Below are positions 22,159 to 32,434 of a stretch of DNA of 64,000 nucleotides, piece by piece. The stretch comes from Deinandra increscens subsp. villosa (lineage: Eukaryota; Streptophyta; Magnoliopsida; Asterales; Asteraceae). The stretch's first letter is position 1. Each line of letters opens with the position of its first letter. A program made the translations under genes and the position numbers. The notes under the pieces were generated by a model, which saw only the letters and a list, made by a program, of their open reading frames with translations, did not search any database and was not told the origin of the DNA. The stretch is taken from NCBI GenBank assembly GCA_039602395.1, contig JBCNJP010000007.1, forward strand, positions 102,750,772 through 102,814,771, in the 5' to 3' direction.

Positions 22159-23060
22159 TGTAGCGATGATGATTTTCTGAACGATTTTTCAAAGTGGATT
22201 ACGTTTCTTTCAAAAACTACTATTGACCGAATCTAACAATTAATATCTAGTTACGATAATTACGATAATATATCAAGTGTTTATTATACCTTGTATGACA
22301 TATTCTAAATTATATTTTTCGTGTTCATATTTATTCACGTCCATTTCAGACTTGTTTTCATTATTAAAATCCCTCGACACACCAACACCTGATTTCACTT
22401 CCGTTCGTTTAGCCTTTTACCCAAAAACCCGAGACCGAACCGTCACCTTTGCATGTCACGTAGTAGCCGATCAAACCGACCTCTAAACCCGACATTTCAC
22501 TCGGTCTCTCATCGCTCGAAACCACGACTGTCGAGACCCGACCACCACCCGCCACCCCACTCCTCACGCCCCCGGCCCACCACAACCATCACCATCACCT
22601 ATCAATGCAATGTTTTTTTATTTTAATTTTCTTTAAATAGCGTTATAACAATATAATATTTAATTTTGATGTTTGCGTTATTCTCGTGACAACCCATGAA
22701 TTACAAAATCTAGATCTAGTTATATTAAAAAATAACCGTATACACAAAGTTATTTTTGTTTTTAATTTTTTATTATTTTGTGATACATATGTGACGAAAA
22801 CATTTTTATTGTCATGTTCTATTATTAACACATATTTCTGAAAAAAAAATTTATATTTCAGATACACTAACCATCAGAGTAAATAAACTGCAACTTCGAT
22901 ATGATTCACGCAGAAAACACAACATACATGCATGAAATTATGATCCAAACGGAAGGACCTAGCAAACCAGTGAACCACATATATATATAGCTGGCCGATA
23001 TTCATTAACTCCTATATAGTTTGCTAATTAAATTTTTCTTTTTTAACAGCTATATCTCCA
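22159..23060. other. Intergenic, nothing recognised
   Basis: A C-rich patch at 22380-22590 and AT-rich DNA elsewhere have no supported gene. The segment near 22935-23030 resembles the 3' flank of FPF1-like copy 1 (2880-2960), so it belongs to the duplicated block. Confidence 0.5.
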
Positions 23061-23215
23061 CACCTGCCTTTAGCAGGATTTGAACACCTAATTAATTAAG
23101 GTATGTATCTCTAATTACTTCAAACATAAAAGCTAAATCTTAACACCTGTCTTTAGCAGGATTTGAATAGCTCTAATTAATTAAGGTACGTATCTCTTAC
23201 TTCAAACATGTTGCG
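23061..23215. repeat. Tandem duplication 3' of FPF1-like copy 2
   Basis: ACACCTGYCTTTAGCAGGATTTGAA followed by CTAATTAATTAAGGTA-GTATCTCT and ACTTCAAACA occurs twice in tandem (about 23061-23127 and 23140-23207; core CTTTAGCAGGATTTGAA). The second copy merges into the 3' end of the FPF1-like reading frame, so the stop-codon region was partly duplicated. Confidence 0.75.
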
Positions 23216-23503
23216 GTTCTTGACAACAATATCATACATATGCATTGATTTGAGCTTGTTGAAGTCTTTAGGGAGAGAGATGAGATGCACACTCAATCTT
23301 TTGTGAAACTGCAACAAATCAGGATCTTCATAGTACCTTTCCCATCCGTATCTTGACAGCATTCTTTCAAGTGCATCATATGAAATCACCACTTCGTTCG
23401 TCGGCACATGAACCAGGACCTTACGTCTTTGGCTCGAACCCTGAATGGAATCACTTCCCGCCAGTCGAAGCACGCCGTTATTGAACACCCAAACACCAGA
23501 CAT
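23177..23503 (-). CDS. FPF1-like protein, copy 2
   Basis: A single exon of 108 aa. The frame stays open 39 codons further upstream, but the family start MSGVWVFNNGVLRL at 23503 matches copy 1, and the upstream part coincides with the TATA box and leader, so the shorter form is right. All conserved blocks are present: KVLVHVPTNEV, GWERYYEDPDLLQFHKR, HLISLPKDF and KSMHMYDIVVKNRN. It differs from copy 1 by about a dozen residues and one inserted residue near position 27, and is open throughout, which suggests it is still constrained. The role is inferred from the FPF1 family (flowering and growth promotion). About 130 bp upstream of the start a fold-back MITE and a gag-only retroelement interrupt the region. 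Confidence 0.92.
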   Translation of the reverse strand: MSGVWVFNNGVLRLAGSDSIQGSSQRRKVLVHVPTNEVVISYDALERMLSRYGWERYYEDPDLLQFHKRLSVHLISLPKDFNKLKSMHMYDIVVKNRNMFEVRDTYLN

Positions 23504-23576
23504 CCTTAGTTCTTGAGTACTGGCTATTTGTTGTAGAAAAGGTATATGATTGTGTGGAGATGGGGATGGAGGTAGA

Positions 23577-23586
23577 TTTATATAAG
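23577..23586 (-). promoter_or_regulatory. Probable TATA box of FPF1-like copy 2
   Basis: CTTATATAAA on the minus strand, about 75 bp upstream of the ATG and identical to the matching site of copy 1. The transposon boundary is only about 50 bp further upstream. Confidence 0.7.
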
Positions 23587-23838
23587 GGTTTCTATGTGGA
23601 GAATATATACATATATACATACATGGTAAGGTTACTTGGAAAACTAGAGACCATTGAAAGTTCGACTATGTTGCATATATACAACATGGTATGTTGCATA
23701 TGTTGATGCTATTAGAATATTAGGTATTAGATTAAGGTTAAATAATATGAGCTCACGGGCCCATTAGATATACGGAGATAACTCGATATCATTATTGAAT
23801 GCGATGGTTACACTATATAGAGAAAGGTCTCTAAACCC

Positions 23839-24230
23839 TGTAGAATATCAGGCCCTTTAGATTCAAGCTACTATATTTATATTTGAGATGATGAAGTGAA
23901 ATATAAACTAGAGTTTTATAAAAGAAAAATGCTTGGTTTCATTCAATAACTAGAAAGGCTTAAATAGCCATACATTCAAGAAACGTGGGCCACCTAACCA
24001 ATAAAGTCTACTACTTGCTAAGGAATAGGGATGCAGGTATGTGACCAGTTCTTGCTTCCAACGTACACAAATCAAGATTTGGTCAAATCCCACTAATCCT
24101 TTTTCCATTTATTAAACGTGCAAAAATACTAACTTGCACCTTACTATTTATTTAACAACTAATTAACTTTTATTTAAACCATGCATAAATACTACTTAAT
24201 AAAAACGACCCGTCAAGATTAAACCCAACA
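23839..24230 (-). repeat. 3' LTR of the TR-GAG element
   Basis: 392 bp, nearly identical to the right LTR except for the 12-bp indel and a few substitutions. Confidence 0.92.
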
Positions 24231-24262
24231 TTCACCTCCTTAATCTTGACCCATCTTCGTCC

Positions 24263-25123
24263 TCAAAGCAATGTCGGTTCCTCCTCTTCAATCAAGTTTG
24301 CTTCTTGATCTTTGTCTTTCCACTTGGTACACTCATGAGCAAAGTGTCCAAATGCTCCACACTCATAGCACCTAAACTTGCTCTTATCACCTCGACCCGT
24401 GCCTCTTCCATGACTTCTTCCACCTCTTTCAAAGCTTCCTCCACGACCCCTTCCTCTTCCATAGAATCTATTATTTTCACCATTCTTTTGTTCACTAACC
24501 AACAGGAGTTGCCCTTGATCTCCTTCTTTCTCACCATGGCTTTTAAGTCTTTCTTCGTAGGCTTTAAGCCTTCCAACCGCTTCATCGAAAAGCATCGCAT
24601 CCAACTCAAAACATTGTTCGATCGAAGCTACAATTTGAAGAAAGGACTTTGGCATTGCATCAAGTATCCTTCTCACCATTTCTTCTTCCTCAACTTCATG
24701 TCCAAGACTCCTCAACTTTGAAACCAATCCACTCAACTTAGTAGCACAATCATCAACGAGTTCTCCTTCTTTCATCCTCAAACCTTCAAGCTCTCTTTTT
24801 ATTGTTGCAATTCGAGCCGTCCTCACCCGATCTACACCCAAGTAGCGGATTTTTAAGCCATCCCACACTTTCTTCGGGTCCGTGTGACTCGACATTTGTA
24901 ACACCATCTCTCCCGGTATTGCTTGAAACAAGAATGCTAGAGCTTGTTTTGACTTCGTGGCATTTAGTTCTTCCCCAAGAGTCCTTGGTTCCACCGTCTC
25001 CAATAGGCCATGTGCATCTAAGATGGACTTAACTTTGATAGCCCATACCGGATAGTTGGTTGCGGTCAAAGTTGGAACTTGGTAAGACATCGTACCTGCT
25101 TCTTTTGTTTGTACCATCGCCAT
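24263..25123 (-). CDS. Stand-alone gag protein of a Copia-like element
   Basis: This 286-aa frame is a complete gag. It opens MAMVQTKEAGTMSYQVPTLT, then NYPVWAIKVKSILDAHGL and KVWDGLKIRYLGVDRVRTAR, the UBN2/gag-polypeptide pattern of Ty1/copia. A basic Arg/Gly-rich linker (GRGRGRGG) leads to a single zinc knuckle CYECGAFGHFAHEC near residue 255. It ends EEEEPTLL only 32 bp from the 3' LTR, so there is no room for pol. Gag would form particles and bind element RNA, with enzymes supplied in trans. The frame has no stop or shift although the element carries one gene only, which points to either recent insertion or selection on gag. Confidence 0.9.
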   Translation of the reverse strand: MAMVQTKEAGTMSYQVPTLTATNYPVWAIKVKSILDAHGLLETVEPRTLGEELNATKSKQALAFLFQAIPGEMVLQMSSHTDPKKVWDGLKIRYLGVDRVRTARIATIKRELEGLRMKEGELVDDCATKLSGLVSKLRSLGHEVEEEEMVRRILDAMPKSFLQIVASIEQCFELDAMLFDEAVGRLKAYEERLKSHGEKEGDQGQLLLVSEQKNGENNRFYGRGRGRGGSFERGGRSHGRGTGRGDKSKFRCYECGAFGHFAHECTKWKDKDQEANLIEEEEPTLL

Positions 25124-25351
25124 TCTTCACTTTCTTTTCTGATTTCTTTCTTCCTTCTTGCTTGCAACTTGCTGCGACTGTGCTCTTTCTTGCTGCTGCT
25201 ACGTACTTGCTGTTGTTGATACTTGCTTTCGAAACCGCGATCACCTTGCTGTTTTTCTGCACTTTTTTTTTTTACCGGTTCTTGCTTGCTGATGCTTGCT
25301 GCTACTTGCTTCCTTCTTACTATCTTGCTAATCTCAGGTATGAGCCATAGG

Positions 25352-25363
25352 GCTCTGATACCA
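25352..25363 (-). other. Primer-binding site (tRNA-iMet type) of the TR-GAG element
   Basis: The minus strand reads TGGTATCAGAGC 2 bp inside the 5' LTR end, the standard plant primer site complementary to initiator-Met tRNA. Confidence 0.88.
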
Positions 25364-25365
25364 AA

Positions 25366-25770
25366 TGTAGAATATCAGGCCCTTTAGATTCAAGCTACTA
25401 TATTTATATTTGAGATGATGAAGTGAAATATGCAGAGAAATATAAACTAGAGTTTTATAAAAGAAAAATGCTTGGTTTCATTCAATAACTAGAAAGGCTT
25501 AAATAGCCATACATTCAAGAAACGTGGGTCACCTAACCAATAAAGTCTACTACTTGCTAAGGAATAGGGATGCAGGTATGTGACCAGTTCTTGCTTCCAA
25601 CGTACACAAATCAAGATTTGGTCAAATCCCACTAATCCTTTTTCCATTTATTAAACGTGCAAAAATACTAACTTGCACCTTACTATTTATTTAACAACTA
25701 ATTAACTTTTATTTAAACCATGCATAAATACTACTTAATAAAAACCGACCCGTCAAGATTAAACTCAACA
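25366..25770 (-). repeat. 5' LTR of the TR-GAG element
   Basis: 405 bp; TGTAGAATATC...CTCAACA in plus orientation. Confidence 0.92.
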
Positions 25771-25877
25771 AACCCTAGATATTTAATGGGCACGTGGGCT
25801 CATATTATTTAACCTTAATCTAATACCTAATATTCTAAGAGATGCATCATAGTCGGAATTCTAATGGTTTTCCAGTT

Positions 25878-26228
25878 TTTCAAATAAAAGATAGTTTTTC
25901 ACTGATCTTTACCTACACATACCGACATACATACATATGTCTCTCAAAATATATATAATTCATAAAAGTATACGATTGGCCCGGGCCACGTGTTAATGAT
26001 AGCTAGGAGAGGGGAATTTTGGATGAGGAGAATCCAAAATCTTTTAGGGGTACATTTCTGTAACAAACGAAGCATAGTAGTAACTTTATTAGTTGGCATA
26101 TTAAGAACTAATCTTAGCCACTAGTTTATATATATGGAAAACCCCCCTATGAATTTGAATGCTCCCCCTTGAAAATTAGTGGCCCAAATTGGTTCTCAAA
26201 AGAAAAAGTTCTCATTTGAACCTAACCC

Positions 26229-26271
<43 letters not shown>

Positions 26272-27757
26272 TATTACATAAGCATTTTACTCTCATACTT
26301 GTTAATAAAGTTTGGAGTACATATCATTGTCTGTTTCTGTTCCTACTATTAGATTAAGATACATTATTCTTGTATTTATCTTGTTAAAACATTTGTATTT
26401 ATTTATTTTGTATCTGTCTTGGCCTTAGATTGAGATAGTTTTTATAGGTTCTTTATTTTTAAATACCTCTATCAATTATGTTAACAAGCATTTGACCCGC
26501 CTGCTCGTAACAGCGGGTCGTTTACTTTTCGTGTCGCTCGGTTACTTGTCGTTTGTCATTCTCCCAATCTATTGTTGCTTATAACATGAGTTCATGGATC
26601 CTTTCAACCCATTGGGCCATTTGTTAGCTCTTGAAACGGCTGTCAGAATGGGTCTAATGGGGTGGTGTTAAGTGTTAACATCAATTGGGCTTAACTCCAT
26701 AGTATTCTTAACAGACGGAGTCCAACTAAACACATACAATGGTGAGATTTTCGTGGAGTGTAACTTTGTGATTTTGTTTTGATTTCGCTGATTTTATGAA
26801 ATTTGTTCATTTTCATTTTAAGGGATTTTACATGTGAAATTTGCTCATTTCCGCTGAAGTCAATCGTCTAATTACTCATAAGGTAGATGAGTTATTATTA
26901 AGTTATACTACCCGGCCACCGGACAGTTATAAAACTAAGAAACATCGGACAGGTATAAAACTACAAAACATCGTTTTTGTTTAGATTTGGTAAGCGATAG
27001 GTTACGGTTATTCGCACCCCCCCCCCCCTCTTGTTACTTGTTGCACTCCCTCCCTACACTTTTAAAATTTTTATATTCTCCCCTACACATTATTATTTTA
27101 AAAAATAGTTTTTTATCAATAAAACAAAAAGACATTTTATAAAAGAATATCTTTTAATATGAAAAAAGTTTTTCTTAAAACTATCTATAAAATGAGATTT
27201 ATAAAAACTGAAAAAAAAAATTACATTTTGCTGAACGTTTTTCTACAAAGAAACACAAAACATATTTATTTAGAATAAGCAGGAAAACTCTTTTAAAAAT
27301 TAAAAAAGATAACAGCTTCTCGAAAAAGTTAAACAAAATAATCATATATTTTTTTTTTAGAAAAAAACTATAAAAAAAACATTAATCCTAAGAAAACAGG
27401 TTTTTAAAAAAGATTGATCTTACGCATGTAAATTGTGACGTAAAAAGATCTACACACATAATTGTATTATGTTCAACTTGTTTTTTTCATTAACTTTTTC
27501 GATTTAAAGGAAGGATTATATCGTAAAAACTATTAAAAAAAAAACTTTTAAATTTAGATCTGATATCTTTTCTATAGGATAACTTTAAAAAGAAAATAGT
27601 AACCAACAATGTTTAATTGTATTTGCTTGATAACTTAAGAGAGGTGAGCAACAACTAAAATAAAATAATATAGAGTACATTTGGCAACACCAAAATTAAA
27701 AGGATTGATTGATGTTTATCTATAAGTTTAAGTGCAACAAGAAAAAAAACATATTAA
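25878..27757. other. Intergenic, AT-rich
   Basis: No coding sequence is supported. A stretch near 26180-26228 (TTGGTTCTCAAAAGAAAAAG and TCATTTGAACCTAACCC) resembles the end of a common plant DNA transposon, but I found no partner end. The region 27060-27560 is dominated by A- and T-runs. Confidence 0.45.
26229..26271. repeat. (TA)n(GA)n microsatellite
   Basis: About 11 TA units directly followed by about 10 GA units. Confidence 0.95.
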
Positions 27758-27762
27758 GGGGT

Positions 27763-28510
27763 TGTAGAATCGGGCTACCAGGTGTGACTGGATAGGTCGA
27801 GACCTAGGACGAATCACAATGATAGATCGACTACAAGATGGGATCGGGAGCCTTCAACCTGGACCGTGTCGGCTCGGCTAAGATCTGCAAAACAAAGAAA
27901 CACCGTTGTTCTTGGAGGGCAGGACAGGGTGTCCTGCGACCAAGCTCGGGCGTGAGAATAAGTATGCGTTTCGAGAGATCAAGTGTAATCAAATCGAAGC
28001 AAAGCGCATTGAATGAATTCTAACCTGGTGGTTGGGGTGTATTTATAACCCTCAACCTTTGTCTTGTAACGCCATTAATGCTGATTACCTAAAGGAGATG
28101 TGTTGCAGGCCTACATCTTGGACTGCGCCAAGTTCCTGCAGTATACATTTTGGGTAATCGCATTAAATGTGGTGTCAGGTCGGGTGTCGGTACGCCGACC
28201 TGCCGAGTGTATGAGCCTTGGTCTGTGTTGTCCGTTGCGGACTTGTCGTGCTCGGGTGTCGGCCGTTGTGTGACCGACACCGAGCGGATAGTTGGTTAAC
28301 CCTTCAAGGGTTATCCTGTGATGCATGCCGTGTCGTGCTCGGGTGTCGACCGTTGTGTGACCGACACCGAGCGGATGGTTGGTTAACTCTTCTACGTGGG
28401 TGTCGGCTCGGTATGTTGATTACTTAGCCGACACGCTTGACTTGTGTGTTGTTGGGTAGGATGTTCGTGTGTCGATTTATGACGTCATCCTACCCGGACA
28501 TACGTCATCA
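27763..28510 (-). repeat. 3' LTR of the Tat element
   Basis: 748 bp. It contains repeated GTGTCGGCCGTTGTGTGACC / CGACACCGAGCGGAT units near 28255-28380, present identically in the other LTR. The frames across it are shadows. Confidence 0.95.
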
Positions 28511-28728
28511 GTCCCCCAGTCCGATGTGTGGTGGTCTGGACATCATTATCGGACTAGGAGTGTAATTGCTGCTTTTTTGCTTAACTCTTTTGTGTCGGCC
28601 CAACGTTGTTGGCCGACTCTGTGTTCAGAAATGCGTGACAGCTGTGGACACGTGTTGGGCTCTGATGGGCCTCGGGTGATTGAGTGATGGGATTGGGTCA
28701 CCCAACCGTCGTTTAGGGTTTCGTCGCC

Positions 28729-28736
28729 TATATAAA
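28729..28736 (+). promoter_or_regulatory. TATA box of the antisense gene in the Tat element
   Basis: TATATAAA on the plus strand, 157 bp upstream of the ATG at 28893 and about 220 bp inside the element from the LTR. A pyrimidine-rich leader follows. It is the natural promoter candidate for the antisense gene, separate from the LTR promoter. Confidence 0.65.
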
Positions 28737-28892
28737 CCCCTTTTTACTTTCATTTTTACCATCAACGCTCAAATTTTACTCTTTCAAAATCCGTCTGCTC
28801 CGCCCTCCGTTCTTCTCTGTTATCCCTGTGCGCCAACCTCGTTTCCCTTTTTCGGTACGTTCTCCTTCCTTTCGTCTTTTACATCTCTTTTA

Positions 28893-31363
28893 ATGGCGCC
28901 TCGGGGGATGAAAGATTTTAGGTCGTCCCTCACCTTAGAGGAGTTAGGTGAGCATTGCGAGCGTTTCGGCGTTTCTGCCAAATTAGGTCATATCCTTCCG
29001 ACGCCGACACAATCTATTAGAGATCCTCCTAATGACATGGTTGGTTTATACACCAAATCGTTCAGTGTCGGCCAACTGCGGATTCCTCTGACTCGCTTTT
29101 TTATAAGCATCTTGAAATATAATATGGTGCATATTAGTCAGTTGCATCCGAATGCTATACTGAGACTGACCCATTTCGAGGCTACCTGTTGGGCATTAGG
29201 TAGAGAGCCGACCTCTGGTGATTTTCATAGGTTTTATAGGATAAATCATCAGGGGGATTGGTTTTCATTCGAGCAACGCCGAGAGGAGTATGAAGACGAA
29301 TCGGTCAGCCCTTGTTACTTGAACTGGCTGCCGACGAATTGTAAAGATTTCAAGGATAAGTTCTTTTTTGTTTCTGATAAAATACTTGGTGTCGACCTTC
29401 CCTGGAGGTCGACCAAGGTGAAGAGGAAGAAACGTGCTGAGTTGCCGTTTAGTGCAGAAACGGTGGGGGGGGGGTTGGCTTCTTTGAGCCTGCCTTTGAA
29501 GAAGTACCCTGAGAGGGTATTGATCCTGACTGGGTCGAGTCGGAACTGGTTGTCTCGGACGGAGAAACCAGCTTTCACTCTTGAGGGCCGGGGTAATCCC
29601 TTGTCGGCTTTTACTTTTTGTCTATTGTTTTGTTGGCTTGATATACTTATCCTTGTTTGTTTTTCTTGTCAGATATGGACTTGCTGGACTTCATCACCTT
29701 GGATGATCCTGCCGACGTGGTGCAGGGGAGTAAACCCTTGGCTGAGGGTGAGAGGGGCCCTGTTGATGTGACTGCGGGGCGTCGGTATGAAGATTTTACG
29801 ATCACCCGTGGTGATCGGACTTTTTTAGGGTCGTCCCTTGGTGGTGAGTCGACCATTCTTGTTGATAAGGAGGCTGGGAAGACCAAGGACAAACCTAGCC
29901 GCAAAAGGAAAACTGTCGAGACCGACCCTCAGACTGATAAGTCAGAAAGTAGTCGTCGCCAGAAGCACTCTGCTCTGCGCAAGCGGTCGACGGATGGGCA
30001 GTCATCCCGGCTTAGTGGTGATGGCTCGGAGTCTGACCTTCAGGTCATATCTCCTGAGGATAAGGCCAACGAGGGGCCAGAGGAGGGGGAGATTGCTTCC
30101 ACCATTAAGGGGAAGAGTAAGGCTGACTATACTGCTGCCGGTGTAAGTGTCTCTCCCTCTCCTCTGATTAACTATCAATTGTGTATCGACTTTGATGATT
30201 TCGCTCGCAATTTGCAGGAGAAAGGCTCTCGGTTTACTGAAGCCGGTCGGTTGACCGTGCTTGACCAGCTGAGGCAGATGGGCCGGGGTGCCGAGTCGAG
30301 GCCTGAGCCTTTCATTGTGGACGATAGTGATTTCGGCTCTTCCCCCCTTCGCGAGGTTGATCCTGCTGTTGCTGATGCGGTATTTGTGCCAGATTGGCAG
30401 ATAACGAATGGCTCTCGGCTTGAAACCACTCGATTATGCCGAGAGTTTGCTCGCCTTAGTATTCCGGCGGGTGCTCGTGTTGAGATGGAGAATGAAACTC
30501 CTGAAGAAGCCCGTCGGAGGGCGACATTCAAGTTTACTCGTGCCTATGTCGCCGGCATAGGTATGGTTCGTCGCAATGCGCGATTGGAGAAGACTGTGGA
30601 GGGTTTGCAAAAGCGCGTTGCGGCTAAGAGGAATGAGGTCGGCAAGCTGAAGAAGGAGATTGGCGACCTCCGAATTAAATACGCATCTGTCGATCTGGAG
30701 GGCATCTCTACTCTTGAGAAAAAGCTGGCCGATCTCGAAGCCGGGAGGCGAGCCGATGCTGAAGCTCTTGCTACTCTCCAGGCGTCGGCCAGAGAACATG
30801 AGGTCGCCTTTGATGATCTTCGGAAGCGATGTGATGACGATGCTGCTCGTCACTCGTCCGAAGTGAAAAGGTTGACTGCTGAAGTTGAGAGACTGAAGGT
30901 CGATAAGGAGCGCTTGTCGGACCTTTACAAAGGTGTTCAGGGCCAGGCCCAGGAGCTGGGCGATGATCGGCAATGGCTGATCGAGGAGGGGCCGCGGTTC
31001 ATTGTCGGCCAGCTGCTCGGTAGCCGACCGTTTAAGACGAGGCTTGGCAAGCTTCAGAGTGCCGTCATGAAGCGCGGGGCTCATCTAGGTTTTGTTGCCG
31101 GCTTTGAGCATGCTACTGCTGGTAAGCCTCTGGCCGAGGGTAAGTTTTATAGGCCCGGGTCGGAAGCCGATTTGAAGGCCGCTGCTGCTGAGTATGCGCC
31201 TGTCAAGTATAAGTATTTGGACAGTCTGTCTGGGTGCTTAAACAAAACTCGTGCCGACTTTCAAGCCATCGACCCGAACATCGACTATCCTGAGGACGAG
31301 CCGTTTGGGACGCTCTCAACTCCTGCTGGGACGGGTGAGGGTACCGGTAAAGATCTAGTGTAG
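28893..31363 (+). CDS. Antisense accessory protein of the Tat element, two exons
   Basis: Two overlapping long frames join into one gene if an 80-bp intron (29593 GTAATCCC ... TTTTCTTGTCAG 29672) is removed. The splice keeps the frame and creates one Asp codon at the junction. Exon 1 is 28893-29592, exon 2 is 29673-31363, giving about 796 aa. Residues 1-230 carry the 'putative plant transposon protein / gypsy type' domain: LYTKSFSVGQLRIPLTRFF, LHPNAILRLTHFEATCWALG and GDFHRFYRIN. The middle is acidic, Lys/Ser/Arg-rich and probably disordered. The C-terminal third is a long coiled coil (LEKTVEGLQKRV through RLTAEVERLKVDKERL). It runs opposite to gag-pol. The function is unknown; similar antisense frames occur in Tat elements, and such proteins are often misannotated as host genes. 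The intron is inferred from sequence. Confidence 0.82.
29593..29672 (+). other. Predicted intron of the antisense gene
   Basis: 80 bp with GT...AG ends, T-rich throughout and with a long pyrimidine tract before the acceptor, as in plant introns. Retaining it would put exon 2 out of frame. Confidence 0.75.
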
Positions 31364-32434
31364 ATATGTAATTGTTGTAAATATCTTTTTTACCCGTTTG
31401 GGAAGTATTGTAATGCCTGTTGGCCATGTTATGAATGAAAGTTTCTTTTACTTATCTTGTGTATCACTTTAAGTTTCATGTACTTGTAATGTGATAGTGT
31501 AAGTAGATATGTTTGTATGGACGACTGCTGATTGTGCATCGTCTCGGCTTTGTAATTGCTGCCGAGAGTAAATAACTCGAGTGTAACGTGTCGACTCATA
31601 ATCCATAATAAGATTGAAATTGTTAGGTAGGTGTACGGGAGTATTTGGACATTCGTCAATGTCCGCTTGTCGACTCCCTTTGTTGGTAAGCTTAAGTATG
31701 TACCGACCGTTGAATAAGATATCGTGTTGGCGTAGCTTACTTATATTATGTAGTCATGCTGGTGATGACTGTTAAATATTGTAATGTGTCTGTCTCGACC
31801 GCTAGTGCATTTTAGTCATTTTCATGCTAAAGTATTGGTGGATGTACGGTCCACTAAGTTGTTAATTAAAACATACTTTTTTGCGCATTTAAACCTAGGT
31901 TCGACCGAAGTCTTTCGGTCTATGTGGTCCGGCTTATGCCTTCCTGTTTCGTGTATCGGCTGTTAACGGGGCTGACTAGAAACTTCAGAGGTCTGCCGGT
32001 CACCCACTTATAAGAGTTGTGAGAGATGAACGATGAGACGTTTCCCTGTATAACCCGGTACGGATAACCATCTTACGAAGACTGTCGTCCCATTGTGGGT
32101 GTCATGTCGGTTAGGGTTTCTCATGCCCTATCGGCGTGACATCCTTGTTCTGGACGACAACTACAAGTGCCTTTCGGCCTTGTTATGAAATTAGGTGAAT
32201 CGTGTGCTATAGTCTTGTGACTGGTTTAGCCGATTGCTAGTCTAAATCATGTGAACATTGATCTAGTGTTTATAATCTGGCCGACATTAGCCAGTCGGTT
32301 CGAGCAATTATAGTTAGATGCAATTACTCATATAAAAATTGATAGGGTTAAAGAGAATTCAGTGTCGACTTTTCATTAAAATGGGATGTATGAAAATCCC
32401 TTTGAGGTACATATGTCGAACACATTAAGATGTT
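31364..32434. other. Non-coding part of the Tat element
   Basis: About 1.07 kb between the convergent ends of the antisense gene and pol. No coding frame is supported. AATGAATGAAA and AATAAATAA near 31432 and 31568 could serve as polyadenylation signals for the antisense gene. Confidence 0.55.

Larger units (their letters stand above)
23839..25770 (-). mobile_element. Gag-only LTR retrotransposon (TR-GAG type), 1,932 bp
   Basis: LTRs at 23839-24230 (392 bp) and 25366-25770 (405 bp; one 12-bp insertion accounts for most of the difference) begin TGTAGAATATC and end CAACA in plus orientation. The target duplication AACCC is perfect (23834-23838 and 25771-25775). On the minus strand the 5' LTR is followed by TGGTATCAGAGC, the tRNA-iMet primer site. 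The tract AAGGAGGTGAA abuts the 3' LTR. The internal region encodes only a gag protein; there is no protease, integrase or reverse transcriptase, so it depends on an autonomous partner. Confidence 0.92.
23637..25877. mobile_element. Fold-back MITE split by a gag-only retroelement
   Basis: Inverted arms lie on both sides of the TR-GAG insertion. The strongest paired part is TTAGAATATTAGGTATTAG continuing through GATTAAGGTTAAATAATATG at 23712-23751 and its complement at 25799-25837. An outer part, TGGAAAAC...CCATT...TCGACTATG, pairs 23637-23670 with about 25845-25877. Without the 1.93-kb insertion the element would be about 300 bp. The ends and target duplication are not certain. Confidence 0.65.

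Noticed and set aside
23504..23620. 39-residue N-terminal extension of FPF1-like copy 2
   Set aside because: Absent from copy 1 and from the family, and it overlaps the TATA box and leader.
28089..28427. Short frames inside the Tat LTRs on both strands
   Set aside because: They are duplicated in both LTRs and have no recognisable domain.
30434..31084. 216-aa minus frame across the Tat antisense gene
   Set aside because: It is a shadow of the coiled-coil coding region and has no family motif.
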